Positions 7,433 to 16,801 are shown, counted from the first letter of the stretch. The stretch: 22,739 nucleotides of DNA from Acidobacteriota bacterium (GCA_023436715.1 JAEZIJ010000184.1:1-22739); one strand, 5' to 3'. Program-made: numbers and translations. Notes: generated by a model from the letters alone, not told the origin.

Positions 7433-10400
7433 TCCCCGCGTCGAAGTCGAAGCTCCCGTAGAGCACGGCCATTGGACTGCCCGCCACGGCAAGCCGATCG
7501 TCTTTCTGATCCTAAGTCTTGTCGCGGTAGGTGCCTACTTTGCTTTCACAATCCCCGTCTCGGTATTCCCTGAAACGAATTTCCCGCGCATCGTTATCGG
7601 CGCCGATAACGGCGTTGCCCCCATCGATCAGATGATGGTCACCGTGACGCGTCCGATTGAGGAAGCCGTCAACAGCGTGCAGGGTTTGGAAATCGTGAAG
7701 TCCATCACCGGACGCGGCGCGGCGGAAGTGGATCTGTTCTTCTCCTGGAACGTGGACATGTTCCAGACACTGGAGCGCGTGAATGCCGCCCTGGCGAGGG
7801 TTCGGCCTAATCTTCCCGCAGGCACGAAGCTCATTGCAGACCGCTTGACCTTCGCCGCCTTCCCCATCATGGGCTACAGCCTGACGTCGGATACCATCCC
7901 GCAAACGCGCCTCTGGGAGCTTGCCACTTACGAGATCAAGCCGCGCCTCAATCGGATGAACGGCGTTGCCACCGTGGTGGTGCAGGGCGGCCAGGAGCCC
8001 GAGTACGAGATACGCCCCCATCCGGCCAAAATGCTCCAGGCGTCAGTCAATGTGGATTCGCTGCTCGAAGCCGTGCGCCGCAGCAACCTGATCGATTCGC
8101 CCGGCCTGATCGAATACAATCATCAGCTTGTCCTCAGCCTCGTCAGCGGCCAGGCACGCACGCCGCAGGACATCTCGAACATCGTAGTCAAAACAACCGC
8201 CGCCGGCGTGCCCGTCCGCGTTGGGGATGTCGCCGACGTGCTCGATTCTGTGCGGCCTGTCTACACCATCGTCACCGCGAACGGCAAACCCGCCGTGCTC
8301 CTCAACATCAGCCGGCAGCCGGACAGCAACACTCTGCGTGTCGCCGAGCAGGTGCACGCGGAAATCGCGCGTATCCGGCCGTCGCTGCCGAAGGGTGTCG
8401 AGCTACAGGCTTTCTACGACCAGTCGGAGATCGTCAGGGCGTCTGTCTACAGTGTTCGCGACGCCATCCTGATCGGCCTGATCCTCGCCTCCATCATCCT
8501 GGTGCTCTTCCTCCGCGATTGGGGAACCTCGCTCGTCGCCGGGCTGGTTATTCCGGCCACCATCGCAGTTACCTTCATCGCTCTCCGCGCGGTGGGCGAG
8601 AGCTTCAACCTGATGACGCTTGGCGGGCTGGCGGCCGCGGTCGGCCTGGTTATCGACGACGCCATTGTGGTGGTCGAAAACATCGTCATGCACCGCGACG
8701 CGGGCCAGAGCCGGGGCGAGGCGATCCGCAGCGCCCTTCGCGAAATCGGGAAACCGCTCGTCGGCTCCACTATCACACCCATCGTAGTGTTTGTCCCACT
8801 GATCTCGATTACCGGCGTGACTGGCGTTTTCTTCCGCGCGCTGGCGGTCACGGTTGCGATGGCTCTGCTGACCTCGCTCGCGTTGGCGCTCACATGGACC
8901 CCGGCCCTGAGCCACATCCTGCTGCGGCGCCGCCCTGTTTCGGGCCAGAACGCGCAACACGCGCACAGCGGCGGCCGCATTCTCGGCGGGGTTCTGCGAA
9001 TCTACGAGCGCGTGCTGAAAAGTGCGCTGGCTCACCCGGTTGTGCTGGCTGTGTTCGTGCTCGCGCTGATCGGCGGATCATACTTCTGCTACGAATCGGT
9101 GGGCTCGGACCTCCTCCCCGCGATGGATGAGGGCGGGTTCATCCTCGACTACATCATGCCCGCGGGTTCTTCACTTGCGGACACACATCGCGCCATCACC
9201 GAAGTCGAGGCGATTCTCAAATCCATCCCCGAGGTGGAAAACACATCGCGCCGCACGGGGCTCCAACTCGGTCTCGCGCAGGTGACGGAAGCCAACACGG
9301 GCGATCTCACCGTCAGGCTCAAACCCCACCGCAGCCGCAATTCCGAAGAAGTGATTGCCGAGGTGCGCTCGAAATTAGCCGAGCGCCTGCCTATGCTTCA
9401 GGTGGAGTTCCTCCAACTGCTTCAAGATATGATCGGCGACCTGACTAGCGCACCCGAACCGGTCGAAATCAAGCTCTTCTCCCAGGATGCCGCCCTGCTT
9501 CGCGAGTGGGCGCCGAAGGTCGGCGACAGTATCAAGAAGATCGACGGCGTTGTCGATGTGTTGAACGGTATCGATAACACCATCAGCGGCCCTGCGCTAA
9601 CTTTCCGGGTCGATCCGGTGCTCGCCGCGCGCGCCGGCTTCACTCCGGAAGAGGTCGAGGTCGCCGCCACCGCGATGATTCAGGGTGAGGAGGCGCCGAC
9701 TCCGGTCGTCGCCAACGACCGTTCTTACACCATCCGCATTCGTTACCCGGAGCAGGCCAGGGCGTCCATCGATAGCATTCGTAACTCTTTGATCGTCAGC
9801 GGCGCCGGCAAGACCGCCACGCTTGGCTCACTGGCGACCATCATCGAGGAACCCGGCCAGACCGAGATACGCCGCGAGAACCTTCAGCGCGACGTCGCCG
9901 TCACCGCCCGGCTCGAAGGCCTGAATCTCGGGAGCGGAGTCGCCGCTGTCAAGCAAGCGATTGCGGCCCTCGGGCTTCCGCCCTCGATCCGCGTCGATTA
10001 CGGCGGAGCTTACCAGGAACAGCGCAAGTCGTTCAGCGACCTTGTGAAGGTGCTGCTGCTCGCCATCGTTCTCGTCTTCACCGTTCTGCTGTTCGAGTTC
10101 GGCGGGTTCGCCGCCCCTGTCGCAATCCTCGCTTCCGCCCTGCTCTCAACCTCCGGCGTTTTCCTTGCCCTGCTCGTCACCGGGACAACGTTTAACATCT
10201 CGTCCTTTATGGGCCTGATCATGGTTATCGGCATCGTGGCCAAGAACGGCATTCTGCTGCTGGATGCCGATCAGCGTTTTCGCGCCGAGGGCGCTTCGGG
10301 TTTCGAAGCGATGGTCCAGGCCGGAGAGCGCCGCTTGCGGCCGATCATCATGACCGCGCTGGCCACCGTCGCCGGGATGGTGCCGCTCGCGCTTGCCTGG

Positions 10401-10523
10401 GGCGCCGGCTCTCAGATGCTGCAGCCGCTCGCGATCGCAGTAATCGGCGGCGTTCTGGCCTCAATGGTGCTTTCGCTAATCGTCACGCCGGCGGTGCACT
10501 ACTTTATCGCGGAGCGCCGCTGA
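7425..10523 (+). CDS. RND efflux pump inner membrane subunit, HAE type
   Basis: This 1032-residue resistance-nodulation-division transporter has TM1 at about 24-42, a large periplasmic porter loop, TM2-6 at about 345-500, a second porter loop and TM8-12 at about 870-1025. TM4 carries GLVIDDAIVVVEN with Asp411-Asp412, equivalent to the AcrB proton-relay pair, and VFPETNFPRI follows TM1. The double Asp places it with hydrophobic/amphiphilic-compound exporters rather than metal exporters, although the overall sequence is not a close AcrB and the substrate is unknown. The ATG at 7425 is chosen because it gives a normal cytoplasmic N-terminus; the frame is open back to 7368, but that would overlap the adaptor gene by 65 bases. 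It completes the tripartite operon and uses proton influx to drive export. Confidence 0.93.
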   Translation: MSDPRVEVEAPVEHGHWTARHGKPIVFLILSLVAVGAYFAFTIPVSVFPETNFPRIVIGADNGVAPIDQMMVTVTRPIEEAVNSVQGLEIVKSITGRGAAEVDLFFSWNVDMFQTLERVNAALARVRPNLPAGTKLIADRLTFAAFPIMGYSLTSDTIPQTRLWELATYEIKPRLNRMNGVATVVVQGGQEPEYEIRPHPAKMLQASVNVDSLLEAVRRSNLIDSPGLIEYNHQLVLSLVSGQARTPQDISNIVVKTTAAGVPVRVGDVADVLDSVRPVYTIVTANGKPAVLLNISRQPDSNTLRVAEQVHAEIARIRPSLPKGVELQAFYDQSEIVRASVYSVRDAILIGLILASIILVLFLRDWGTSLVAGLVIPATIAVTFIALRAVGESFNLMTLGGLAAAVGLVIDDAIVVVENIVMHRDAGQSRGEAIRSALREIGKPLVGSTITPIVVFVPLISITGVTGVFFRALAVTVAMALLTSLALALTWTPALSHILLRRRPVSGQNAQHAHSGGRILGGVLRIYERVLKSALAHPVVLAVFVLALIGGSYFCYESVGSDLLPAMDEGGFILDYIMPAGSSLADTHRAITEVEAILKSIPEVENTSRRTGLQLGLAQVTEANTGDLTVRLKPHRSRNSEEVIAEVRSKLAERLPMLQVEFLQLLQDMIGDLTSAPEPVEIKLFSQDAALLREWAPKVGDSIKKIDGVVDVLNGIDNTISGPALTFRVDPVLAARAGFTPEEVEVAATAMIQGEEAPTPVVANDRSYTIRIRYPEQARASIDSIRNSLIVSGAGKTATLGSLATIIEEPGQTEIRRENLQRDVAVTARLEGLNLGSGVAAVKQAIAALGLPPSIRVDYGGAYQEQRKSFSDLVKVLLLAIVLVFTVLLFEFGGFAAPVAILASALLSTSGVFLALLVTGTTFNISSFMGLIMVIGIVAKNGILLLDADQRFRAEGASGFEAMVQAGERRLRPIIMTALATVAGMVPLALAWGAGSQMLQPLAIAVIGGVLASMVLSLIVTPAVHYFIAERR

Positions 10524-10592
10524 GCAGGCGTCTGCATTGTAGCGGGGGGCCGTTGTTCTCTGCTAAGATGTTGCCGGAACAGTGTGGGCTTC

Positions 10593-10994
10593 ATGATCGT
10601 GCTTCAGAAAACCATCGTGGCACGCGTCGTCGCGGCAGTCTTGCTGCTGGCGTTCTATCCGAGTACGTCCAAAGTCCTTTGCGTTTCGCCGAACGGCCAT
10701 GAGGCCATCGAGGACTCGGCGAGCATATGTTGCGCGCCGCCGGCGGACGCACCCGGCACAGCTTTTTCGGAACCCGGCATCTGCCAAGGCTGCACGGATT
10801 ACCCACTGGTCCAGGCTGGCGAAATCAAGCGGTCTCAGCCGAACTCGCTGCGCGACTTTCACCATGGCTCTCTCATCCTCCTCGCGGCAGTGACCGCGGA
10901 ACAGAGCCTCGCGATTACCATCGTTTCCCCGCTTGCGCCGCTATGTCTGCGCGAGCCTGTCGCTTCTCCATCCGCGACATCCCTCCGGTGCTGA
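10593..10994 (+). CDS. Small Cys-rich exported protein heading the metal-efflux operon
   Basis: This 133-residue protein has a hydrophobic signal-like N-terminus (about residues 8-28). The mature part carries Cys30, a Cys46-Cys47 pair, a Cys64-x2-Cys67 motif (CQGC), Cys118 and Cys133, plus His36 in NGHEAIE and His90-His91. I do not recognise a named family. Small exported proteins with the pattern C-x4-GH-x-A-I-E followed by CC pairs often precede Czc/Cus-type pump genes, so a periplasmic metal-binding or sensing role is a reasonable inference only. Start choice is between GTG at 10584 (three residues longer) and ATG at 10593; neither has a strong ribosome site. It lies 69 bp after the first pump gene and 82 bp before the second outer membrane factor, on the same strand. 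Confidence 0.65.
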   Translation: MIVLQKTIVARVVAAVLLLAFYPSTSKVLCVSPNGHEAIEDSASICCAPPADAPGTAFSEPGICQGCTDYPLVQAGEIKRSQPNSLRDFHHGSLILLAAVTAEQSLAITIVSPLAPLCLREPVASPSATSLRC

Positions 10995-11021
10995 TATCCC
11001 GCATCTGACCTGTTCGGAACG

Positions 11022-11045
11022 GCTGCGAATGTATGCGCTCGCAGC
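11022..11045. promoter_or_regulatory. Inverted repeat upstream of second efflux operon
   Basis: GCTGCGA at 11022-11028 and TCGCAGC at 11039-11045 are exact reverse complements separated by ten bases. They lie in the 82-bp gap before the outer membrane factor gene. No T-run follows, so this is not an intrinsic terminator. It could be an operator or a leader hairpin. In GC-rich DNA a 7-bp match can also be chance, so confidence is low. Confidence 0.3.
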
Positions 11046-11076
11046 GTATCGGATTTTCAGTCCTAAATAGGTTTAT

Positions 11077-12363
11077 ATGCGAGCTTTCTTATTGTTAGCA
11101 GCTATGCTGAGTTCTTCTTACATTCAGGCACAGGATTCCGGTATTCCGTCCCGTTTGACCCTGGAGGAGGCTATTCGCCTGGCCATCGCCCGGAATCCGT
11201 CCATAGAAGCCGCGCGGAACGAGATTGAGGCGCTCGAAGGGGATTCGGTGGCCGCGAGGAAGCGGCTGAATCCGGCCTTGAGCTTTGCGGAGGAGGATTT
11301 CCCGGTCCGCCGCAATCCGGGACGCTTTTTTGGCGCTCAAGAAATCACCTTACGATTCGACTACGAAATCGAGGGAGGCGGGCGCCGGCAGTTGCGCGCC
11401 ACATCGGCGCAGCAGGCCGTGGAAGCGCAACAACTCGCTTACCAGGATCAGGTCCGCCGAGTCGAACTGGAGGTCAAGCGCGCCTTTTCGCGGATGGTCT
11501 TGGCAAAGTCCAGCCTTGAAACATCCCGCTCCATCCTGGAGCAGGCCCAACGAATGATCGACCTCAATCGCGTGCGCCTCAAACAGGGCGACATATCGGC
11601 GCTGGATCTGAACCGCATTGAGGTGGAAAAGCTCCGCTTCCAGGACGACGTTTTTCAAGCCGACCTGATGTTGCGCGATTCAAGAAGCGCTCTGCTGGCG
11701 TTGCTGAACGCGCCGGACCTTTCGCGGGATGTGGACGTGGCCGGCGTTCTCGCGGTTGGCGACGAGATCCCGGAAGCGGGACTGCCTCCGCGAGCCCCTC
11801 TGAACGAGCTTTTCCGAATTGCGCTGGAGAAGCGGCCGGATGCAGCGGCGGCGCTCCGGCAGAAAAGTCGTGCCGACACGGAAACGCAGTTGCAGCACGC
11901 GATACGGTCCCCGAACGTGACCGTTGGCGGCGGTTACAAGCGGGTCGGACCAGACAACAGTTTCGTTCTCGGCGTCACGGTACCATTGCAGGTTTTCAAT
12001 CGCAACGAGGGCGGGATACTCCGGGCCAGAGCCGAGCAGAGGCGGTCCGCCAACCTGGAAGCCGCCCTTCAAAAGCAGATTCAACTCGAGGTTCAGCAAG
12101 CCTACAACGCGGTCGAAGTCAACCGGCAAAGGGTTGAGTACATCAGGACCCAGCACTTGCGGAAAGCCGAGGACAGCAGCAAGGTTACTCTTACCTCCTA
12201 TAATCTCGGAGGCGCCACTCTCATTGACTATCTGGATGCTCAGCGAACTTATCGAGACGCCCTGCGGATTTATAGTCAGGCGCTCTTCGACGAGCGCATC
12301 AGCCTGTACGAACTCGCAAGCGCCATTGGATCAGGAGTCGAATCATGGCAACAGCCCCGGTAA
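11077..12363 (+). CDS. CzcC/CusC-like outer membrane factor
   Basis: This 428-residue TolC-superfamily channel subunit has a cleavable signal peptide (MRAFLLLAAMLSSSYIQAQ, no lipobox). The mature protein opens with LTLEEAIRLAIARNPSIEAARNEIEAL, the usual first helix of the family. Two outer-membrane-efflux-protein repeats follow, with the second ending in SYNLGGATLIDYLDAQRTYRDAL. The pattern resembles CzcC/CusC channels of heavy-metal pumps. AGG lies about seven bases before the ATG. The gene overlaps the adaptor gene by 19 bases. It is distinct in sequence from the channel at 4863-6167, so the two pumps do not share one channel gene. Function is inferred from family and operon. Confidence 0.9.
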   Translation: MRAFLLLAAMLSSSYIQAQDSGIPSRLTLEEAIRLAIARNPSIEAARNEIEALEGDSVAARKRLNPALSFAEEDFPVRRNPGRFFGAQEITLRFDYEIEGGGRRQLRATSAQQAVEAQQLAYQDQVRRVELEVKRAFSRMVLAKSSLETSRSILEQAQRMIDLNRVRLKQGDISALDLNRIEVEKLRFQDDVFQADLMLRDSRSALLALLNAPDLSRDVDVAGVLAVGDEIPEAGLPPRAPLNELFRIALEKRPDAAAALRQKSRADTETQLQHAIRSPNVTVGGGYKRVGPDNSFVLGVTVPLQVFNRNEGGILRARAEQRRSANLEAALQKQIQLEVQQAYNAVEVNRQRVEYIRTQHLRKAEDSSKVTLTSYNLGGATLIDYLDAQRTYRDALRIYSQALFDERISLYELASAIGSGVESWQQPR

Positions 12364-13637
12364 CTGAACGGCAAGCACCAGTCCGCATCTCACGAAGCAC
12401 GCGGTTGCTCATCCCACTCGCTTTGGGGCTGGGCGTCTTCCTCGGCGCGTTTCTCTATTCCAGATTTGGCGGGAAGCCTACGGCTGCCGAATCGTCTCAG
12501 CCCGCCTCTTCGGAGAATCCTTCCGGCGTCGTGGAGATCGACCCTCAGTCCCAGAAGGATGTCGGCATAGCCGTCGAACCGGCAGTCGTGCGCAGCTTGC
12601 AGGGTTCGCTGTCCGCGACCGGTGTCGTCAGCGAGGACCCGGCTCGTGTCGCTCACATCCGAACCCTGGCGCGCGGCCTCATAGAGAAGATCTTTGCGAA
12701 GTTAGGCGACCGCGTGTCCGCAGGCGCGCCTTTGGTCGAATATGACAACATCGAACTCGGACTCGGTATCGGCGAGTATCGAGGTGCGCAGGCCGAACTG
12801 CGGCGAAGCCTCACCGATCTCGACGTCAAGACAACGATATTGGAGCGCAGCAGAGCGATGTTGAGCGTGGGAGCAGTCGCCCAAACCACTCACGACCTTC
12901 GTGAGGCCGAAGTCAAGGACGCCGAAGCGAGGGCCGCCGGCGCCCGGGCGGCAGTGTCCAAGATCGCCGACCAGATTCGCCGTTTTGGATGGACCGATGA
13001 CGATCTGGCAAAGCTGCCATCCGAGCAGTCAGCTTCCGGCCACACCGTGTCTCACACCATTCTGAAAGCTCCTTTCGCCGGTGTTGTTACCAGTCACCAC
13101 GCAGTTGGAAGCGAAGTCGTGGAACAGGGAACGGAGTTGCTTGCGATCACGGATATGTCGTCGCTTTGGGTCCTGGCCGATGTGTATGAGAAGGACCTCT
13201 CTCAGATTCGTACCGGACAGTCAGTCCGGGTGCGGGTGGCTTCTTGTCCGCGGGAGACGTTCGCGGGGAGGATCACCTACGTGGCTGATGCAATCGACCC
13301 CAAGACGAGGACGGCAAAGGTGCGCTGCGTTGTCGGAAACGAAACCGGACTCCTCAAGCTGGAAATGTTTGCGACGGTCGAGATCCCTGTCGGGAAAACA
13401 AGCCCTACGCTGGCTGTGCCGAGTTCGTCCATACAGCAGATCGACGGCCGTCCGGTTGTGTTTGTGCGCACTTCCAAAACCGAATTCCAGAAGCGCGAAG
13501 TTCAGACAGGCATGGAGAGCGAGGGGTATTCCGAAATTCTCTCGGGGCTTCAAGAGGGCGAGGCGGTAGTGAGCCGGGGAAGCTTCGTTGTGAAGACCGC
13601 GTTTCTCAAGCATCTCATCGGCGAGGCGGAAGAATAG
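12345..13637 (+). CDS. CzcB/CusB-like RND periplasmic adaptor
   Basis: This 430-residue membrane fusion protein is held by an uncleaved N-terminal membrane helix (about residues 21-41, LLIPLALGLGVFLGAFLYSR) rather than by lipid. A Ser/Pro/Glu-rich linker precedes the beta-barrel/lipoyl core (VAHIRTLARGLIEKIFAKLGDRVSAGAPLVEYD), a short helical hairpin, and the second lipoyl half (ILKAPFAGVVTSHHAVGSEVVEQGTELLAI). Next come the barrel (GRITYVADAIDPKTRTAKVRC) and the membrane-proximal domain. DPKTRT and the short hairpin are typical of CzcB/CusB adaptors. No His-rich N-terminal metal-binding extension is present. AGGAG at 12333-12337 supports this ATG, which lies inside the end of the preceding gene. 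The pump gene follows after 11 bp. Confidence 0.92.
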   Translation: MATAPVTERQAPVRISRSTRLLIPLALGLGVFLGAFLYSRFGGKPTAAESSQPASSENPSGVVEIDPQSQKDVGIAVEPAVVRSLQGSLSATGVVSEDPARVAHIRTLARGLIEKIFAKLGDRVSAGAPLVEYDNIELGLGIGEYRGAQAELRRSLTDLDVKTTILERSRAMLSVGAVAQTTHDLREAEVKDAEARAAGARAAVSKIADQIRRFGWTDDDLAKLPSEQSASGHTVSHTILKAPFAGVVTSHHAVGSEVVEQGTELLAITDMSSLWVLADVYEKDLSQIRTGQSVRVRVASCPRETFAGRITYVADAIDPKTRTAKVRCVVGNETGLLKLEMFATVEIPVGKTSPTLAVPSSSIQQIDGRPVVFVRTSKTEFQKREVQTGMESEGYSEILSGLQEGEAVVSRGSFVVKTAFLKHLIGEAEE

Positions 13638-13648
13638 GAAAGATACAG

Positions 13649-16600
13649 ATGCTCGAGACGATCATCGCACAGACGCTGAAACACAGGAGCTTCGTGCTTC
13701 TTGGCGTAGTAATACTGATTGCTGTTGGAGTGTATTCCTACCTCACCCTCCCGATCGATGCATTTCCCGACGTGACAAACGTGCAGGTAGAAGTTCTCGG
13801 CACTGCGCCGGGCCTTTCAGCCCTGGAGATCGAGCGCTTCGTCACGTACCCTATAGAAAACGCCATGAGGGGCCTGCCGAACGTCGTCCAGATGCGCTCC
13901 ATCACAAAGTTCGGCCTATCCGTAGTCACGATTGTCTTCAAAGACAACGTAGATGTCTATTTTGCGCGCCAGTTAGTCTTCCAGCGGATGTCGGAAGCAA
14001 CGGCGAACGTGCCCGCCTCCGTCTCGGTCAGCATGGGTCCGATCGCAACCGCGATGGGCGAGATCTATCAATATACGCTCGAAGGACAAATGCCCAAAGA
14101 CCCGGAGGCAAGGACGCGCTATCTGACCAGCTTGCGCACGCTTCAGGAGTGGGTCGTAACGCCGCTTTTGAAGAGCGTGCCCGGCGTCAACGAGGTCAAT
14201 TCTTTCGGCGGTTACCTGAAGCAGTACCAGGTTATGGTCAATCCCACGAAACTCGTCGCCTACGATCTGACCCTCCACGATGTATACGGGGCCATCGAAA
14301 AGGGCAACGAGAACGTCGGCGGCAACGTTTTGGACCGTTTCGATGAGCAATATGTGGTTCGCGGCGTCGGCCTCTTGAAGTCTGAAGACGATCTCAGGAG
14401 CATCGTTCTCGCCGCTCGCGCCGGTACACCCGTGTTCCTCCGTGACGTGGCCGATGTGAAGGTGGGCGAGGCTGTGCGCCAGGGCGCGGCGCTCCTGAAT
14501 GGTGAGGGAGAAGCGGTTGGCGGCATTGTGATGATGCTCCGCGGGGAAAACGGCCGGGAGGTCGTAGCCCAGGTAAAGAGGAAAGTACAGGAACTCAATG
14601 AGAACAACATCCTGCCTTCCGGGATCAGGATAGTCCCTTATTACGACCGGTCCGATATCGTCTCGAGCAGCGTGGGAACCGTTTCCAGGGCATTGCTGGA
14701 AGGTTCGATTCTGGTTGTCATTGTTCTCTACATCATGCTGCGGAGCCTGCGCGGCGCGGCCGTGGTCATCTTCGCTCTCCCGCTTTCACTGTTTCTGACG
14801 TTCATAGTAATGAAGAACGCGGGGATTGACGCCAACCTCATGTCGCTGGGCGGATTGGCAATTTCCATCGGGATGATTATCGACGCCACTATCATCCAGG
14901 TCGAGAATGTGCAACGGCACTTGAGCGAAAAGGGCGGCTCTGAACACAAACTCCGGACGGTACTGAAGGCGGTGCTCGAGGTCCGAAAGCCCAGCATCTT
15001 CGGCGAACTGATCATCGCTACGACATTTCTCCCGATCCTCTCCCTGGAGGGGCTCGAGGGCAAGATGTTCGGCCCGCTCGCCCTGACGGTCGCCATAGCG
15101 CTCCTCTCCTCGCTTGTCCTGTCTGTCTTTGTGATCCCAGTCCTCTGCGCGCTGGTACTGAAGCCCGGCCCCGAAGAGGAGAGCGCCGTCATGCGCGGGG
15201 CAAGGGCGGTCTACAGGCCCTGTCTCGCCTGGGCCATGAGGAACCGGAGCCTGGTCCTGCCAGCCGCCGGTGTGGCGCTCGTTGCCGCTCTGCTGATCGT
15301 GCCGCGTCTCGGAACGGAATTCATCCCGATCATGGATGAAGGCGCATTCGATATGGACGTGCAGCTCTTGCCAGGGATTTCCCTCGACAAGGCGCTCGAT
15401 ATCACGAACCTGATCGAGAAAAAGCTGAAGGCTTTCCCGGAACTGACAACCGTCATTTCGCGGACCGGGCAAACAGGTATCGCCCTGGAAGCCAGGGGGG
15501 TCGATAAAACCGGCTTTACGGGAATTCTTCTGCCGCGGCCGGAATGGAAATCCGCGGCAGACCGGGACGAACTTACTGCAAAGATGAGAGACGCAATCTC
15601 CGGGATTCCCGGTATAGCTTTCAGCTTTAGCCAACCCATTCAGTGCCGGATCGATGAGTTAGTGGCCGGAACGCGCGCCCAGCTAATTGTGAAGCTGTTC
15701 GGGGAAGACATGGAGATCCTGAACCGAAAGGCCGAGGAAATCGGCGCCGCGCTCCGCAAGGTCCCCGGCACGGCAGACCTGGTGGTGGAACGGGTTGGCG
15801 GGCAGCCGTACCTTTCGATAAACGTCGATCGGAGCAGGATCGCGCGCCACGGAGCGAATGTGAGCGACGTGCTGCGAACCATCGAGATCGCCGTTGGCGG
15901 GAAGGCCGCGACAAAGTTCTATGAAGAGAATCGTGCGTTCGACGTTGCCGTCCGGTACCCGGCCGAGAACCGCAGCTCCGTCGAGACGATCGGCAATACG
16001 CTGGTCCCGGCGCGGGCGGGATATAACGTGCCTTTGAGCCAGCTTGCTCAGATCGAGATAGTTCAAGGTCCGGTGCAGGTGAGCCGGGAAAATGGACTGC
16101 GCCGCATCGGCATTGAGATCAACATCCACGACAGGGACATCGGCGGCTATGTCGCGGAAGCACGGGAAGCCATCCGAAGGAAAGTGAATTTGCCGGCCGG
16201 TTATTACACCACGTGGGGAGGCCAGTTCGAGAACCAGCAGCGCGCGATGGACAAGCTCATGATCATCGCCCCGATCGCCATTGGCTTGATTCTTCTGTTG
16301 CTGTTTATCACGTTCAACTCGCTGCGCCTGGCGTTGCTGGTCATTTTCAATCTGCCCTTCGCCCTCATCGGCGGCGTGTTTGCGCTGTATGTTTCGGGAC
16401 TCTACCTATCTGTCCCGGCCTCCGTGGGTTTCGTTGTTCTGTTCGGGGTTGCCGTCCTCAACGGTGTTGTGCTTGTCTCGCGCATATCCCAACTCCGGGA
16501 CGAGGGCGCTTCGGTCGAGGAAGCGGTAGCAAGAGGGAGTGAGGACAGGTTACGGCCCGTGCTGATGACGGCCTCGATCGCCATCTTCAGCCTGATTCCG

Positions 16601-16801
16601 ATGCTCTATGCCACGGGGCCGGGATCCGAAGTCCAGCGGCCGCTCGCCACCGTTGTGGTGGGGGGATTGCTGACGTCGACCTTACTGACGTTAGTCATCC
16701 TGCCGGTTCTGTATCGCTGGTTCGAGCGACGCGAGACGGAGGCCGGGGCAAGCGATCCGCGGAGTTCGGGCAGCGTTCCCGCCGGCCCCGGTTCGTTCTA
16801 G
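13649..16801 (+). CDS. Heavy-metal efflux RND pump (CzcA/CusA family)
   Basis: This 1050-residue RND transporter has TM1 at about 15-33 followed by LPIDAFPDVTNVQV, the signature of the heavy-metal (HME) class. TM4 reads SLGGLAISIGMIIDATIIQVEN, giving Asp412 and Glu419. These match CzcA D408 and E415, but the position of CzcA D402 is a serine (about 406), as in the CusA-type motif. The porter domain instead contains FSQPIQCRIDELVAGTR (about 660-676), which is CzcA-like. The pump takes metal cations from periplasm or cytoplasm and passes them to the adaptor and channel encoded just upstream. The mixed signature leaves the ion (Cu/Ag versus Zn/Co/Cd/Ni) open. AGGA at 13636-13639 supports the ATG. 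The stop TAG shares a CTAG with the convergent RidA gene. Confidence 0.94.
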   Translation: MLETIIAQTLKHRSFVLLGVVILIAVGVYSYLTLPIDAFPDVTNVQVEVLGTAPGLSALEIERFVTYPIENAMRGLPNVVQMRSITKFGLSVVTIVFKDNVDVYFARQLVFQRMSEATANVPASVSVSMGPIATAMGEIYQYTLEGQMPKDPEARTRYLTSLRTLQEWVVTPLLKSVPGVNEVNSFGGYLKQYQVMVNPTKLVAYDLTLHDVYGAIEKGNENVGGNVLDRFDEQYVVRGVGLLKSEDDLRSIVLAARAGTPVFLRDVADVKVGEAVRQGAALLNGEGEAVGGIVMMLRGENGREVVAQVKRKVQELNENNILPSGIRIVPYYDRSDIVSSSVGTVSRALLEGSILVVIVLYIMLRSLRGAAVVIFALPLSLFLTFIVMKNAGIDANLMSLGGLAISIGMIIDATIIQVENVQRHLSEKGGSEHKLRTVLKAVLEVRKPSIFGELIIATTFLPILSLEGLEGKMFGPLALTVAIALLSSLVLSVFVIPVLCALVLKPGPEEESAVMRGARAVYRPCLAWAMRNRSLVLPAAGVALVAALLIVPRLGTEFIPIMDEGAFDMDVQLLPGISLDKALDITNLIEKKLKAFPELTTVISRTGQTGIALEARGVDKTGFTGILLPRPEWKSAADRDELTAKMRDAISGIPGIAFSFSQPIQCRIDELVAGTRAQLIVKLFGEDMEILNRKAEEIGAALRKVPGTADLVVERVGGQPYLSINVDRSRIARHGANVSDVLRTIEIAVGGKAATKFYEENRAFDVAVRYPAENRSSVETIGNTLVPARAGYNVPLSQLAQIEIVQGPVQVSRENGLRRIGIEINIHDRDIGGYVAEAREAIRRKVNLPAGYYTTWGGQFENQQRAMDKLMIIAPIAIGLILLLLFITFNSLRLALLVIFNLPFALIGGVFALYVSGLYLSVPASVGFVVLFGVAVLNGVVLVSRISQLRDEGASVEEAVARGSEDRLRPVLMTASIAIFSLIPMLYATGPGSEVQRPLATVVVGGLLTSTLLTLVILPVLYRWFERRETEAGASDPRSSGSVPAGPGSF

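Noticed and set aside
14786..15634. 282-codon minus-strand frame inside the metal pump gene
   Set aside because: It is antisense to a conserved transporter gene with no recognisable domain; long antisense frames are common in GC-rich DNA.
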